DNA of 64,000 nt from Cardinalis cardinalis (Eukaryota > Chordata > Aves > Passeriformes > Cardinalidae), in the NCBI GenBank assembly GCA_014549065.1, contig JACDOX010000004.1, forward strand, positions 9,730,370 through 9,794,369, in the 5' to 3' direction. Positions 24,640-36,998 of this stretch are shown piece after piece; position 1 is the stretch's first letter; every line of letters begins with the position of its first letter. The notes below the pieces were generated by a model. It did no database searches, was not told where the DNA came from, and saw only the letters and a program-made list of their open reading frames with translations. The position numbers and the translations under genes were made by a program.

Positions 24640-25605
24640 CGTAAGAGACTCATGAAGTTAAATTCTGTGGTGTTCCTTCTAATGTTCCTTTACTCTGGTC
24701 TCCTGAGTCAGAGATTTTTGAGGGCTGGTCTTGTCAGTGAAGACTGATGCAAGCAAGGAGTTTAGTAGTTCTTCCTTTTCTGCATCTTCTTTTGCAGGAT
24801 CCTCCTTCTATTTAGTAATGATTTTCCTTACAGGTGTTCCTTAGTTTTCCTTTGGTTATTGATGTATTTGAAGAAGAATTTCTTGTTGTCCTTGACATCC
24901 TCAGCCAGATATAGAAACAGATGGACCTTAGCCCTCCTTGTCCTATTTTTACTTATTCTGACTTCTCTTTATTTATTCCAAATGGCCTAACCTCTGTTCA
25001 TCTCCAGCATATTTACTGCTTAGGCTTCAGTAATGACAGTTTTTATTCATCTCACCCCTTTTGCCCGATTTCTCTGCTTATTGGGATTTCTCGGCTTCTT
25101 GAGCCTGGTGAAAGTGATTCTTGAATATCAACCAAGTCTCCTGGACCCCTTGCTCCTGCAAGAGCTGTTCCAATTGGTTTCTTCCATGAATATCTCTGAA
25201 TGGGACAAAGCTAACTCTTTTGTAGCCCATGGTTGCAATCTCTCTTGCTGCCCTGCCTCCTCCTCACCTGAAACTCAATTCCACAATCTCACTGACACTG
25301 CAGCTGAGCCTGCCCCCAACACTCACATCTCCAATGCGGCCTTCCCTGTTTGTTTGTATGAGGTCAAGCAGCACGCCAGTCCTTGTGAGATCCTCCACTA
25401 ACTCAGAAAGTTGTCATCAGTCTCTCCAGGAGCCTCCTGGACTGCTTGTGCTTTCCTGTGTGGCTTCCCCAGGGGATGTCAGGGTGGTTAAAATCCTCCA
25501 CATGAACCAGTGCCTGTGACTGTGAGGTTGCTTCAGTCTGCCTGTAGAAAGCCATATCCTCTTCCTGCTCTTGAATCCTACAGCGCTTAACCCAGCAGTC
25601 TTATG
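24640..25605 (-). pseudogene. Decayed CR1 LINE ORF2 fragment (endonuclease to linker)
   Basis: CR1 ORF2 encodes an apurinic endonuclease and a reverse transcriptase used for target-primed insertion. On the minus strand, 25472-25498 reads EDFNHPDIP, a degraded form of the CR1 endonuclease motif GDFNHPDICW. The segment at 24727-24786 reads DAEKEELLN followed by SLLASVFTDKT, the segment that follows the endonuclease domain in CR1 ORF2. Between them lie further coding-like CR1 strings, interrupted by stops and frameshifts. Neither the reverse transcriptase core nor a 3' tail is present, so the copy is truncated at both ends. The plus-strand frames here (24921-25519) are antisense shadows. Confidence 0.88.
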
Positions 25606-26735
25606 ACAATGTTTTACTTGTATTGTGTATGCACATTAAGGTATCTATCAGAAGTACAGAAATGTTTATCATATTGCTGACAAGGCAGTAAAAAAATCTA
25701 AAGCTCTTAGATTCTAAAACTATTAACTTCATGGTTAATTAGAAAAAAANCAAACCAGCCAAAAGACAATGTCTCTGATTTGAAAGAACTTGCCCATGTC
25801 CTTTCTGTGTTNTGCTACTAAAAGGCAAATAAATCTTGCTTGATGAAAAAAAAAAAAGTAGTACTATTTAAAAGTATAGATGGATAGTTATTTCCAGTCC
25901 TCTAGTTTCATTAAAAGAGTTAAGCAATGACTTGTCTTAAAGTGTAATCCAAAGNAACTATGCCTCTCTTTTAAGCAAGCCACAGATTTAAAGTCATGTC
26001 TAACTATATATATATACAAAGTGAAATAATAAATAGGACTTTTTTATCGACAAGATAAATTCAAGCATTAAAATCTAAAAAAAGGTGAGTTTTCTTGCTC
26101 ATTCTTATATTTCTTTGTCTCAATAACAATATGGAAATATTCCCTGGTTTAGGAAGGAAAAATGAATAAGGAATAGTGAACATTTGAAAATGAAATAAGA
26201 AGTGTGAAATGTAGAGGCTGAGTTTAGGAAGAAAAACCTGAATAAGTATGAATAAGATATTTTCCTAACTAATGTGGTATTTCATTATACAGCCTTAAAA
26301 ACATTGATGATAAGTATTATGTCCCATTTTGCAAGATAGCTCCCAATTATGGCCTCAGAGAAATTGAAGAAAATTTCAGAAGAAAAGAAGAAAACAATAT
26401 GAGTCTTCTATCATTTATATTTACTTAACAATATTTTTTTCTATATTCACTGCCTACAACTGTGGGTGTTCAGTCTATAAACAAAAACCTCATTTTACAA
26501 ATAGTGCAATATAATGAGACCTTGCCTATAAACTTCCCAGAACTAACTGTAGTGGCAGGGGTTTTCAGCTAATTAGGCTGTGCTAATAGAATGCATATGC
26601 ACATTTGCAGTAGCTCAGCTGGTGGGCAATAGCTTGTTAAACCACCAGCACACAGTTGCTTTTGTCCATTTCAGAGCCTTAGGTATAAAAGCATTCATTT
26701 CCAAATTTGAGATACAGGATTCTAACATCTGACTC
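25606..26735. other. AT-rich non-coding DNA with a promoter-like motif pair
   Basis: No gene is seen. Near the right end the palindrome TGCATATGCA (26592-26601) precedes GGTATAAAAGC (TATAAAAG at 26684-26691) by about 85 bases. This could be a chance match to a promoter, since no transcript structure follows before the CR1 copy begins. Confidence 0.55.
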
Positions 26736-27612
26736 TCATAGGATCATAGTGGTTAGGGTAAGAAGAAACCTTTAAGATAATCTGCTTCCCACTCCACTGC
26801 CATGGGCAGGGACATCTTCCATTAGATGAGGTTGCTCAGGGATCCATCCGGTATTTCCTTCCAGAGGTGAAGCATCCAGCACTNTTCTGGGTATATTGTT
26901 CCAGTACCGCAGCATCCTCATAATTAACAATTTCTTCCTTATATCTAATAGAAATCTACACTCTTTCAGTTTGAAGCCACTACTCCTTGTCCTACCACTA
27001 CATGCCCTTGTAAAAAGTCCCCATTCAGCTTTCTTTTAGGGCCCCTTTAGGCACTGGAAGGCCACTATAAGATTTTTCTGCAGCCTTTTCTTCCCCAGGC
27101 TGGAAAGCTTCAACTCTCAGTCTTCATGGGAGATGTGCTCTAGCCCTCTAACCATAATTTTGGCCCTCATCTGGACTTTCTCCACATCCTCTTATATTTG
27201 GAACTCAGAGCTGAACTCAGTAGTCCAGGTGAGGTCTCAGGAGAGCAGAGNAGAGGAAGAGATTTCACCCCCTTTAACCCACTGGCCACAGTTCTTTTTA
27301 ATGCAGCCCAGAATATTATTTGCTTTCTGGACTACAAGTACTTATTGCTGAGTCATGTTTATCTTGTCATCCTTCAAGACTGCAAATCTTCCTCCTCAGG
27401 GCTGCTCTCAGCCCATTCTCTTCCCAGCCTGTACTTGTGCTTGGGGTTGCCCTGACCCATGTGCAAAACCTTACCCTTGACCTCGTCGACTTTCATGAGG
27501 TTCACATAGGTTCTTCCCTCCAACATGCTGATTACACCACGGAGCTTTGTGCTGTCTGCAAACTTGCTGAGGCTGCACTTGATCCCNCTGATGATGCTAA
27601 GATAAAACTTTG
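26736..27612 (-). mobile_element. CR1 LINE 3' fragment
   Basis: On the minus strand the 3' end at 26736 carries the degraded tail CTATGATCCTATGA. Moving inward, complements of CCACTACTCCTTGTCCTACC, CTGCAGCCTTTTCTTCCCCA, GGCCCTCATCTGGACTTTC, CAGTAGTCCAGGTGAGGTCT and TGCAAAACCTTACCCTTGAC are typical of the CR1 3' region. It stops near GATCCC.CTGATGATGCTAAG at about 27612. It is a 5'-truncated copy of about 875 bp and cannot be the missing 3' half of the ORF2 fragment at 24640-25605, because that would have to lie on the other side. Frames at 27133-27619 are fossil reading frames of this repeat. Confidence 0.94.
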
Positions 27613-27949
27613 CCATTAAATGAGCTGAAGCTATTGAACAGGGTGTGANAATATTTTTTCCTTTTAAAACAGGAATCCGGATTATTTACTGTAAATTACT
27701 AATAAATCAAGGTACATAGATTTTTGAGGAAGCCAGGGATACTGGAAGACAAGGAGAAAGATCACAAATTTTGGTACTGGATGCAGGACAAAATAGACTT
27801 AAAGTGGATTTCAAAGTCTNTATTTTGCAACATGAATAGTACAGTGAATACTTTTTAAGGTAGGCTAATTAAGCTTTGATATTATTGGGTTACTTCTTTA
27901 TTTTCTTTATAAATCAAGGAGTTGCTTAACAAAATTTTGCAATCCAGTA
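27613..27949. other. Short AT-rich spacer
   Basis: Nothing recognisable between the CR1 copy and the following LTR. Confidence 0.6.
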
Positions 27950-28426
27950 TGCTGGGTTGACCCCAAGTGGGTGCCAGGCGCCTACCAAAGCTGCTCTCTC
28001 AGTCCTCCTCCTCAGGTGCACAGGGGAAAAAATACAACAAAAGGCTCATGGGTCAAGGTAAGGACAAGGAGAAATCACTCACCAGTTACTGCCACAGGCA
28101 AACTAGACCAAGTGTGTGGGAAAACTATTCAATTTATTACCAATCAAATCAAAGTAGGATAAGGAGAAACAGAAAACTAAATCTGATAAAACACCTTCCA
28201 CTCACCAGTCCTTTCTTCCTGAGCTTAACATCATNCCTGAATTCCCTACTCCTCCCCATAATCAGCATAGGGGAGCAGGAAATAGTCATAGGTGTCAGTT
28301 CATCGCACATTGTCTCTTGCCCAACCTTTCTCCTTAGGGAAAGGACCCCTCACACCCTTTCCTTGCTNTAGAAGCCACTGCTGCAGGCCCCTAATTACCA
28401 AAATTTGGCCATGCAAACCCAATACA
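27950..28426 (-). mobile_element. Solo LTR, avian ERV, minus strand
   Basis: Read on the minus strand it begins TGTATTGGGTTTGCATGGCC and ends GGGGTCAACCCAGCA, which I recognise as the ends of a common avian LTR. The polyadenylation signal is at 28133-28138 on the minus strand (TTTATT on the plus strand). TG...CA ends give about 477 bp. The flanks TCCAGT and TCCAAT lie close to the two ends and may be a decayed target duplication, but they need a 1-bp offset at one end. The frame at 27967-28371 lies antisense within this LTR and is not a gene. Confidence 0.8.
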
Positions 28427-31400
28427 TCCAATCAAGACAAAAACTAATTCTTCATACTCAAAGTTTTGGGACAATGAAATGTAATTAATTGGCAATCATT
28501 ATAGAGTAATAGGAGTATGTCAGTTGTGGTTTCTAGAAATGGTTTATTTGTTTACACATCATTCTGCAGCGTGCTTTGCAAGCACCTAAGATGGACATCT
28601 ACATTAGGAATGCCCACGGAATATGCTCATATGCTACTGTGTACTTAGGATGTTGCAGTGTGTCTCTCTGCTTGTCAGTTCCTCTCAGTGCTCTTGGTAT
28701 TTCAGAGAGACCTCTAAAAGCAGAAAAGAGGTCAGAAAGGGGTTGCAAATTTTGAAATCTTGTCCTGAAATTCTTCAGTTTAGTAGGAAGAAACTTTGCA
28801 TTAATAATCAAAGGATTTAAACGTTTTTTGTACTTAATGGTTCACATCACGTGCAGCATGGACATGCTGACCAGTGATTTTAAAGTTCAGAGANAGAAAA
28901 ATCTCTAAATAGTAAAACATCATTTCTAAGAAGAAGTTTGAACCCTGGATGTCTAAAATTACACCTGCTCTAGCAAAGCAGAACACATAGCCAGAAGATT
29001 CTGAACAATTATGTTATAATACTTGTGGATTTCTGGAAACCAGAAGGGCTCTAAAATTAGGATTACATAAGACTCATAAAAAGATGAAAGCAATTTTGAA
29101 GCTGAATTCTTTAGGTTAGAGAAGACATAATGTTGTAGAATTTCTAGAAGTACAAAAAAGTAAGATCTCAGATATTCCAGGAGGACAAATTTCTCAGGAT
29201 TCACAGAAACAGGTGGTAGTTCTTTGTTTAGCTTGTTTGTTTCTTCTTGTAAATGTCTGACTTTAAAAGAATACTGACAGTCTCAGATTTGAGATAAATT
29301 TTCTGTTGCTGAAGAAAAGACATAAGCAGTAGGTACCATCATCACTGACTTAGTGAGGCTTAGTGCTCAGTGAGGATTACGGTCAGCTGTTGCAGTGAGG
29401 ATATCAGCAATATTGGAGGCAGTTTTTCCTTTTTAAGTATGAGTGTTTGGTCTACAGGCATTTTTTCAAAACCAGATGCCAGGCTCCTCCTTACACAGAA
29501 ATGCCTTCAAGTCCCTGGGATTTGGAAAGTGGCTTTCTGCACTATAATGAAAATGGTAAGGCACNTATGATGGAGATGAAGCCAGGCTTACTACAAAGAT
29601 CCTCTGGCATAATTAAGCCAATGCAAATTGGATGTCTCTTAAAATAGGTCTGCTCTTCCCTATTTGAGACATAGAAAAGAAATGAAAACATTACTCATGG
29701 AAGAGTGAAGCTATATTTAGAGAAAGGCACTGCCATAGAGGAAAAAAAAGGATTAAAATAAAGTTATGAAGATATCACATAATCAGAATTTATCTGACCT
29801 TTCCCTTCCTGCTTCTTAAAATGTGCATGAAAAGGATACTATCCAAAAAAAATATAAAATAAAGCAAGTCTCTTGCACCAGTAATCTAAGTGAAGATAAA
29901 GCNGACAGGAAAAAGTGTGAGCGCAGTTTGAAGAATTGTGATGCNTATGCCTAGAAGGCCAACATAAAGACTTGAAAGAGACATTTGCTAAAGGGAAAGT
30001 CCCCAAAGCTGCAGATGTCATAGTAGCTTTATGCAGCTAAACAGCTTTTCAAATACTTTATTTATAGATTAAAAGTGTGGGGCATTCAGCCTGTACATTT
30101 GCTCTGCAGGTTGTCTCCTCATACAATCCAGCAATCCATCATACAACAGTCTGACCAATACACAATTTCTCAGCAGGAATTGGTAGAACAACTGGCCGTG
30201 ATAAAGAAGTAGTTATCAGAAATTAGTGTGAAAANTTAGCCAGTTCTGCTCTAGAAGTCACATTTCATTGCCTTAAAAATGTCAAAGATTACTTGAAAGA
30301 AATATTTACCATAGTGTTAAGAACATGGGAAATAAATGTAATCCTACTTATTTCCTTCATGTAGNACAAAAGTCGCTTGAAATTTAATGTTCAGAAATAT
30401 GCTGCTGAATTTAGAGAGCTATACAACAATAATCTGCTTTTATTTAATGCTTCCCTAGCATGGTAGATACATTTTCTTTGCTACTACAGATGTTAATCTT
30501 TGTTCTAACAAAATTTTCCCACCTAATCAGCACTATCTCTTCTTTCAAAACTAAAACAAAATTCTTAGTCTTTTAGTAAATCACCATAAATTTAGATTTT
30601 ATTTATGACCAATCTAAACAAAAGGTGCACTGGCAACTGGTGAATGTATTTTCAGTCCCTCAGAGAAAATAACTATTCTTTCCTTTAGTTATGAAGTCTG
30701 AGAGTTTTAATCTAAATCTATCTGAAATTTATTTTTCCTTATTAAAAGTTAAAATGTCTATAATTATATCTACAGAAATTATGAACAATTACTTAAACAT
30801 TTATGTAATAAAGATTTTATGTTAAAAAATCCTCTTTGACAGCAAATAGCTTAGTTAGCAACAATAAAAAAAACCCTTGATATTTAGCTAAAAATAAAAT
30901 TTTAATATTTGACTGTCTTTTTGAAATAACCAGTTATTTATTAATCAGTGTAAGAACATAAAACTGTTGAATCATTTCCAGCAGCGGGCAGAACTAGACC
31001 TAAGAAAGACCATTAAAAAAAAAAAAGTAAGCATATGGCAATGCATCTTCACAATTATCCCCTAATTCCCACTTCTCTGCAGCCATGAACTTGCTGCAAC
31101 AGAGATCATAGCTTAGCTGTTATGAACAGCCACTTCTATTCTTAAAGCTTAAGTAGCTGGCAGGCAGAACTTTGCTTGAAACTTCTGAGCATTATTCTGT
31201 TTTTGGGGGAAAAAAAACCTGTGCTGAGCAAATTTTCTTAAACTCAATTCTTTTACCTACTAGGTCTTAATTTAGTCTTTGAGTTTTACTCCAGTAGATA
31301 TTCTGTTAAAACTGAATCTATAAAAGAGTAGGTATTTCTAATCTGTTTCACGTGTTAAAGGTTGTGAATTCTAACCTAATGCCTTGGGAAGTAATTGAAG

Positions 31401-34309
31401 ATGGAATTGATCTGAAAGTCCAATTAAATAACAAAGACAGAAAATGAAGAAAACTATCTATTCACCTGAGCTTGCTCATATGTAAAAATAGAATGTGTGC
31501 ATGTGTAAATAAAAGTTAATCCATTATTGCATTAACTAATTGAAATTTACATGTATATATATATATATATGCAGCTAAAAGTTCATTTCTTGTTTTGTAG
31601 TAGAGTATGTCATGTAATCTCTGGTTATTTAGTGGCCACAATTTCTGAAAAAGAAGACTGCTGACAAATTAAATCTTCACTGCTACTGCAGGAAAATACG
31701 CAGTTACAGATTTCAGAAACTGAGGATATTTAACTGTGGGTGTTAAAAGACTTCCATGACAGAATTATTTGAAAAAAATCCTTTTGGGAGATTTTTGCAT
31801 AACTGGAGGCACTTTTACTCTGTTTGTCATTATAGTTTTAAGTTCAGGTGGTCGAGTCAGGAAAAGCTATGGGCTCCNGACTGGTTTTCCTGGCTTTATC
31901 ACCTTTTCTCTCCAGAATTATGATGAACAGTGCAACAGAGAATTAACGAGTGAAGGAAAAATAGAATCCNAATTACACAGTAATGCAATTCTTCCCTGAA
32001 ATGGGACACTGTCCCTTAGCCGTTTTTTACATGCTTGCAAACTCTATTTGGTCCCCAGGTATAGATGAAACATACTGATTTTCTTAATTTATACAGAAGT
32101 CTGGCCCCACTATTTCTTACCTACAAATTAATTTGTTGCAGTATTGTATGTGAGTGCGTATTTTTGATTTTTAATTTTTTTTTTCTCAGAGGAAAGAACC
32201 AAAGAGATGTAGACGAAAACTAGAATGCTCCACCTTCTTACTCCCACAAAGTTGAGAAACTGAGTGCNTTGATGGAGTTGAGAGGAATTTAACTTGAAAG
32301 AATAATTATTAACCTATCAACTTGTGTATGTACACTGACGTGATTATAGTTATATTTTCATGCTGAATATGGGGTAGAAAAAGGTATTTTTTAGCATTTT
32401 ATGATGTTGGAGAATAGACCATGACCTTAAAAACAGAGATATAATACAAAGATTTTCACTGTAATCTCTGTTCTTTTTCTGTTTTTCATGTAGTTGCTGC
32501 TTGGAAATTGTTTTGTCTGGTAAATCACAAATGTCCTGTGAGGATAATGCTTTGTGTACCGCATTAGATAATATGGACACAAGTTGCACTAGATTAAAAA
32601 TAAACCTTATAACTAAAAGCCTTGGTCTTCCAACTACTAAGGAATCTAATACCTCAGTCAATTGGTGTTGTCTCCATTAAACTCCATATCGATCTCTTAG
32701 ATTAGAGAGCTATTTGAACTACCTTGGGAATTGTTTAAAAAAATTCTTGAAGCAAATGGGTAGCCTTTTGTAATTAAGAAGGTAAACCTCATTAAACCTC
32801 TTGCTACAGCATTCACACTATCTTAAAATCTTTATTTACAAAATCAATCATTGCATACTAAGAACCTGGTCTAACTTATAGACTTACTTGAGTACATTTA
32901 CAGCATGAAACCTCTGAGATTCATGTATAAAATGTGTACTCATCAGTCTTAATACCAACAATAACAGCANTAAAGTTAACATAAAAGTCATTAGAACAGA
33001 AATTGCTTTATTCTAGNTTGGCTTTCATCATCTGGATTTAGTTTTAACAGTTAAAGGAAAGAAAAGTACCTCAGTACACAGTGGAAAGCTTGATACTCAC
33101 AGTTCTTGTCCTAATTTCCAACACAAAATCAAGAACTATGTTGCAGAGATGTTAAAGATTTTTTCATCAAAAAACCATGTACTGTTATTTGCCAGAAATA
33201 GCTTAATTTTCTATCTATAAATGCTGTTACCTGACACCTTTCTCATGAAAATTATTTCTCTTCCATTTGAATGTCTTTGTGTGGCAGATGACTGGCATCT
33301 TCAGGAAATTACTGGAATCTTATTATTTCAAATTAAAAGTTTCTTTACAATTTTCTAATATCCATGCTGATTTTAAGGAAAAACTGATATTTGTGGAAGA
33401 ATTTTGGAGAACAATAGCAATTTTGTGCTTAAAAAGTATATTTTTGTCTGCTTCTGCTTAGAAGCATGATATAGAATGTTTGATACATATATTTAACTTC
33501 TGTACCACAAGCAAATATTGCTTAGGAAATCAAAGCCAGAAATCAACTCGGGTGTGCAAAAGCACAGATTTATACAGTAATATCTTACATGATTATATCA
33601 GTAAGAAAAAAATATGAAAGTGTTTTTTGTTAAAGGTACACAAGTATAGAAATTAAAACTTTTTTAAAAAGTGTGCAAAAAAGGAATAGATACAATATAT
33701 GTTTTATATTCTATATTTTGTAATGAAAAGTGAAGGATAAAAATATACAGATTTCCAGTGGTCTTTTCCTTAGTGTTGTATGTACACTAAAGCAATTTAA
33801 TTTTTGCTGTTCAGTCAGAAAACAAACAATCATTGCTTTACAGAATACTGAGTTTTCGATAGGACACTGAACAGGCCGTCAATACAAAAATGAAAAATCT
33901 GTGAATATTAAGATATTAAATTATTAGAAATTATGGTATATCCACTTTACCAGAGAATCAGCATAACTTATGAAGTACGTAATAGAATTCATTTGTCTAG
34001 TCACTGTAGAGATAGTTCCTAATTAATAAATAAATAAGCTAAATTATCACACTTTTAAACAAGTAAGAAAACCATACTTTTGAACTATGGTAAAAGTAAT
34101 TTAAGACTTGTCACTTGTTAAAAATCAGGAAATATACTTTAAAATTGTTTTAAAAAGGGATTTTGGTTTACTGAAATATAGTCAGACTGAAAAAAGATGT
34201 TTGCTCATGGTTCCTCAGGAACAGATTCATCATTTATGCCACATGACAACATTTTAATTCAAATATTTTTAATAACCCTAAAAGAGGATGTTACTTATGT
34301 ATCTCATAT
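28427..34309. other. AT-rich non-coding DNA, no confirmed gene
   Basis: The stretch includes an exon-like segment at 29499-29555 (see findings) and a TA run at 31554-31570. There is also a good pyrimidine-rich acceptor-like tract ending near 32493, followed by about 60 open codons but without a supporting donor or recognisable protein. All listed frames are below about 105 residues and unrecognised. Confidence 0.6.
31554..31570. repeat. (TA)n microsatellite
   Basis: A short pure TA run of about 17 bases. Confidence 0.85.
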
Positions 34310-34315
34310 AATAGC
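34310..34315 (+). repeat. Target-site duplication, left copy
   Basis: AATAGC immediately precedes the LTR and is repeated exactly at 34746-34751. Confidence 0.9.
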
Positions 34316-34745
34316 TGTGGCAGAAAGGGACAGGCNTTCGGAAGAATTTCGGAATGGCACGGAAGATAAGAGGTAGGGACCCCTCACCCTCTTCCCCAAA
34401 GATAAGAACACACATCCTCTTCCCCAGAAAACAGGAACCCACATCCTCCTCTGTAGAGATAAGATCCACCCTTACCATGTAGCCAAGCACGTAGCNCCCC
34501 TAANATAAGAATGCTAACACCTCCTCCACCACTACTAACTCCAAAAATATAAGTATGACCTCATCCGACGTAGAGAAGCCCCTGATCTATAAAAACCCCT
34601 TGAGTTAACNCAATAAACGTCTTTCACCGTCCACCACATTGGCGTCTTGNGTGTAATTGGCCCGAGTGACCCCAGGGAGGTTTGGGGCCACCGTGCTATG
34701 CTTTGAAACCAGGTCACTGTGCCTTCCCACAACGGGAAAGCAACA
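34316..34745 (+). mobile_element. Solo LTR with perfect 6-bp target duplication
   Basis: The element is 430 bp long and starts TGTGGCAGAAAGG and ends GGGAAAGCAACA, giving matching TGT...ACA ends. It is flanked by AATAGC on both sides. Within it, TATAAAAA (34588-34595) is followed by the polyadenylation signal AATAAA (34612-34617), then a GAGTGACCCCAGGGAGG stretch. The upstream half repeats a decayed motif in which CACATCCTC and ATAAGA recur, typical of duplicated enhancer-like units in a U3 region. A 6-bp duplication and these ends fit alpharetrovirus- or ERVK-type integration. No internal viral genes adjoin it, so it arose by LTR-LTR recombination. Five N positions fall within. Confidence 0.92.
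34588..34595 (+). promoter_or_regulatory. LTR TATA box
   Basis: TATAAAAA lies inside the solo LTR, 16 bases upstream of the polyadenylation signal. This is the expected order at the U3/R boundary, with an unusually short R. Confidence 0.75.
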
Positions 34746-34751
34746 AATAGC
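34746..34751 (+). repeat. Target-site duplication, right copy
   Basis: AATAGC directly follows the LTR end and matches the left copy. Confidence 0.9.
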
Positions 34752-36897
34752 ACATAAAAATACATGTCAGTCTAGCAAACTCTTTTTTGCAAACACATAT
34801 TTAAAAAAATTACAAATACAGTTACATTTGCAATTTCATCTAGAAGTTGTGTATCTTTTCATTTCATCTAAGTCACTAATTCCTACATGCTGAAAATTGT
34901 TAAGGAATATGTTCCTATGGTGTGGGATCAAAAAAATAGTTTATTGTCCAAGATCTTTTTTTTTAATAGTTCTTTGGTACCTTTTGAATATGCTCAACTT
35001 ACCTCTCCTTGTAGGGGTAAAGTGGCACTTTCAGCTACTGGGAGAAATATTTATACAGAAAGTGCATCTAAACTACTTTGAACATAAGAAACTCTAAGAA
35101 AGAGGAAAAAACCAATATATTACATAAAAACCACTCTGTACAAACTACTCAGTACTTTTAGAAAATTAGGTGGCAGGACCTATATGGCCAGTAGTGGGAA
35201 TCTAGAGCTTAAANACAATGGAGAGGTGTCTGAGTTTAGAAGTATAGAAATTAGAGTTATTCAGAAGGAAAAAGAACATGACTGAAGCAGGCTCAGATGA
35301 CATAAACTGCAGGAGAAACACAAGCCCTCTAGTTCCTCTTATAAAAGCCGTCTGAGAAACTTAATTAGATTACTGGAGGGCCCAGCTCCTCTTTTTTATA
35401 AATACAGCATTTTACAATATTTGTTTAATATACTGTATATAATAAGCACATATAAAATTTTTAATTTCCTCAAAGACAGTATCTATTATATCTCATGACT
35501 TTGAAAACTGAATCTAAAATATTTAGTTGTGTCTTTAAAACTACCATATATAATTCCTTTGGACAGAAATAAAAAAGCCTATGCTACTTGTGGTGCTTTT
35601 CTAANACAATAGTTAACCATGATTTCCCCACACTACTTTAAAAAAAAACAGTTAAGAATCCTCTTTGTTTTCCATAGGTTTATATGTACCTCCCTGCATC
35701 GTATCAAAAAGTACAAAATCCCTACAATACGATTACTAACAAGTATATGTGTTTTCTATAACAAGTTCTAAAAGATAGAAAATTAAAATAAGAATAAATT
35801 ATTTTTCAGANTTTTTTTCTAATATTGTTATTCAGAATACATTACAGGTTTGGTTTTNTAAAAGAATTACCATGCAATAAAAAGATAATTTTGATTAAAT
35901 AACTCATTTGAAATGTTTATTACTATTAGAAGTTCCTACCTCTATGGGCTTAGATAGATAACATTTTGGTTGCATTAAAAGATTTATTATATAACTTAAT
36001 TAACAAGGATATAAAAACAATGAAAGAAGAAAGAATATTACAGAGCTGTGGCTCATATATGCATGGAGAAAACATGAAAGGCTAAAACTCAACTAAAAGA
36101 TGAAAGTGNATTGTGTCAGACAAGAAATGCTTTTGTATTAGTATTCATTTTGAGTAGAANCTTTTTTTTTCCACATTGTTTTCCCACAAATCTTAAATTG
36201 TTTTAAATCAAGCTAGGAATTACACTGAATATCCACAAAGAGGTCTCACCTTTCAGAAATAAAAAATTCAAATAAGATCTTTATCTCATTTATGAGTACA
36301 GATAATCTCTAGTAGACCATAGAACTCATTACAAAGTTTATATTTGTAGATGAAACATTAAGAACTGAAAAATGCAAGAAATNCCATTATTTGAAGATAC
36401 TTAAATATTACAGATTTTATGCTTAAATGAGCACTAGTTTCTATAGTATGCAATCTCTTCTGATAATATTTTTTCATATTTTACATCAGCGCAGAATGAT
36501 TACAATCTATAAAAGGGATGGAAATTTTATACCTTTGGTAGCTGCAATGAAAAATAAAACACAACCAATATAATTTCAGAGTAAACTTCACTTTTGTCAA
36601 AAATTCTTTGCTCATAATGAGACCTTAATCAGGTATTTATTATGTTGCCATGATTACCGTGTATGTTCCATAATTTTAGCAAACAGGTTTATTGGATTAA
36701 ATATTTTATGAGTAATACATCTGCAATAAAAATTAGTACAATCATTTGTGCACTTACATAATTACTTTCAATTCCCTGAAGTAAATTCTGTAATCATGAT
36801 TAAACTGATCAGGCAAAGTTACTGGTATGGTTTGATTATATGGAAAAGTCAAAACGAATGGATTTGATTTTGCAGAACAGAGTCCTCCACGAGTCAC

Positions 36898-36998
36898 GGT
36901 ATTATTATTGTTATTTCTGTTGGTATTATTTTATTATTATTGTAATAATTCTACTACTACTGCTACTATTACTACTATAACTACTATAGCTACTATTT
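36898..36998 (+). repeat. Imperfect (TTA)n/(CTA)n trinucleotide repeat
   Basis: ATT/TTA units turn into CTA units (CTACTACTACTGCTACTATT) with scattered substitutions. The translated frame over it (Thr/Ile-rich, 36908-37138) is a by-product. Confidence 0.85.

Noticed and set aside
24921..25519. Three plus-strand frames of 67-122 residues
   Set aside because: They lie antisense to a decayed CR1 ORF2 with identifiable endonuclease motifs.
27133..27619. Plus- and minus-strand frames of 72-99 residues
   Set aside because: All fall in a CR1 3' fragment.
27967..28371. 134-residue open frame, the longest in the window
   Set aside because: It lies inside an LTR, antisense to it, and shows no domain.
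32493..32680. Open plus-strand segment after a strong acceptor-like tract (CTGTTTTTCATGTAG)
   Set aside because: The translation is unrecognised, there is no good donor apart from one about 26 bases in, and the frame ends in a stop without a polyadenylation context.
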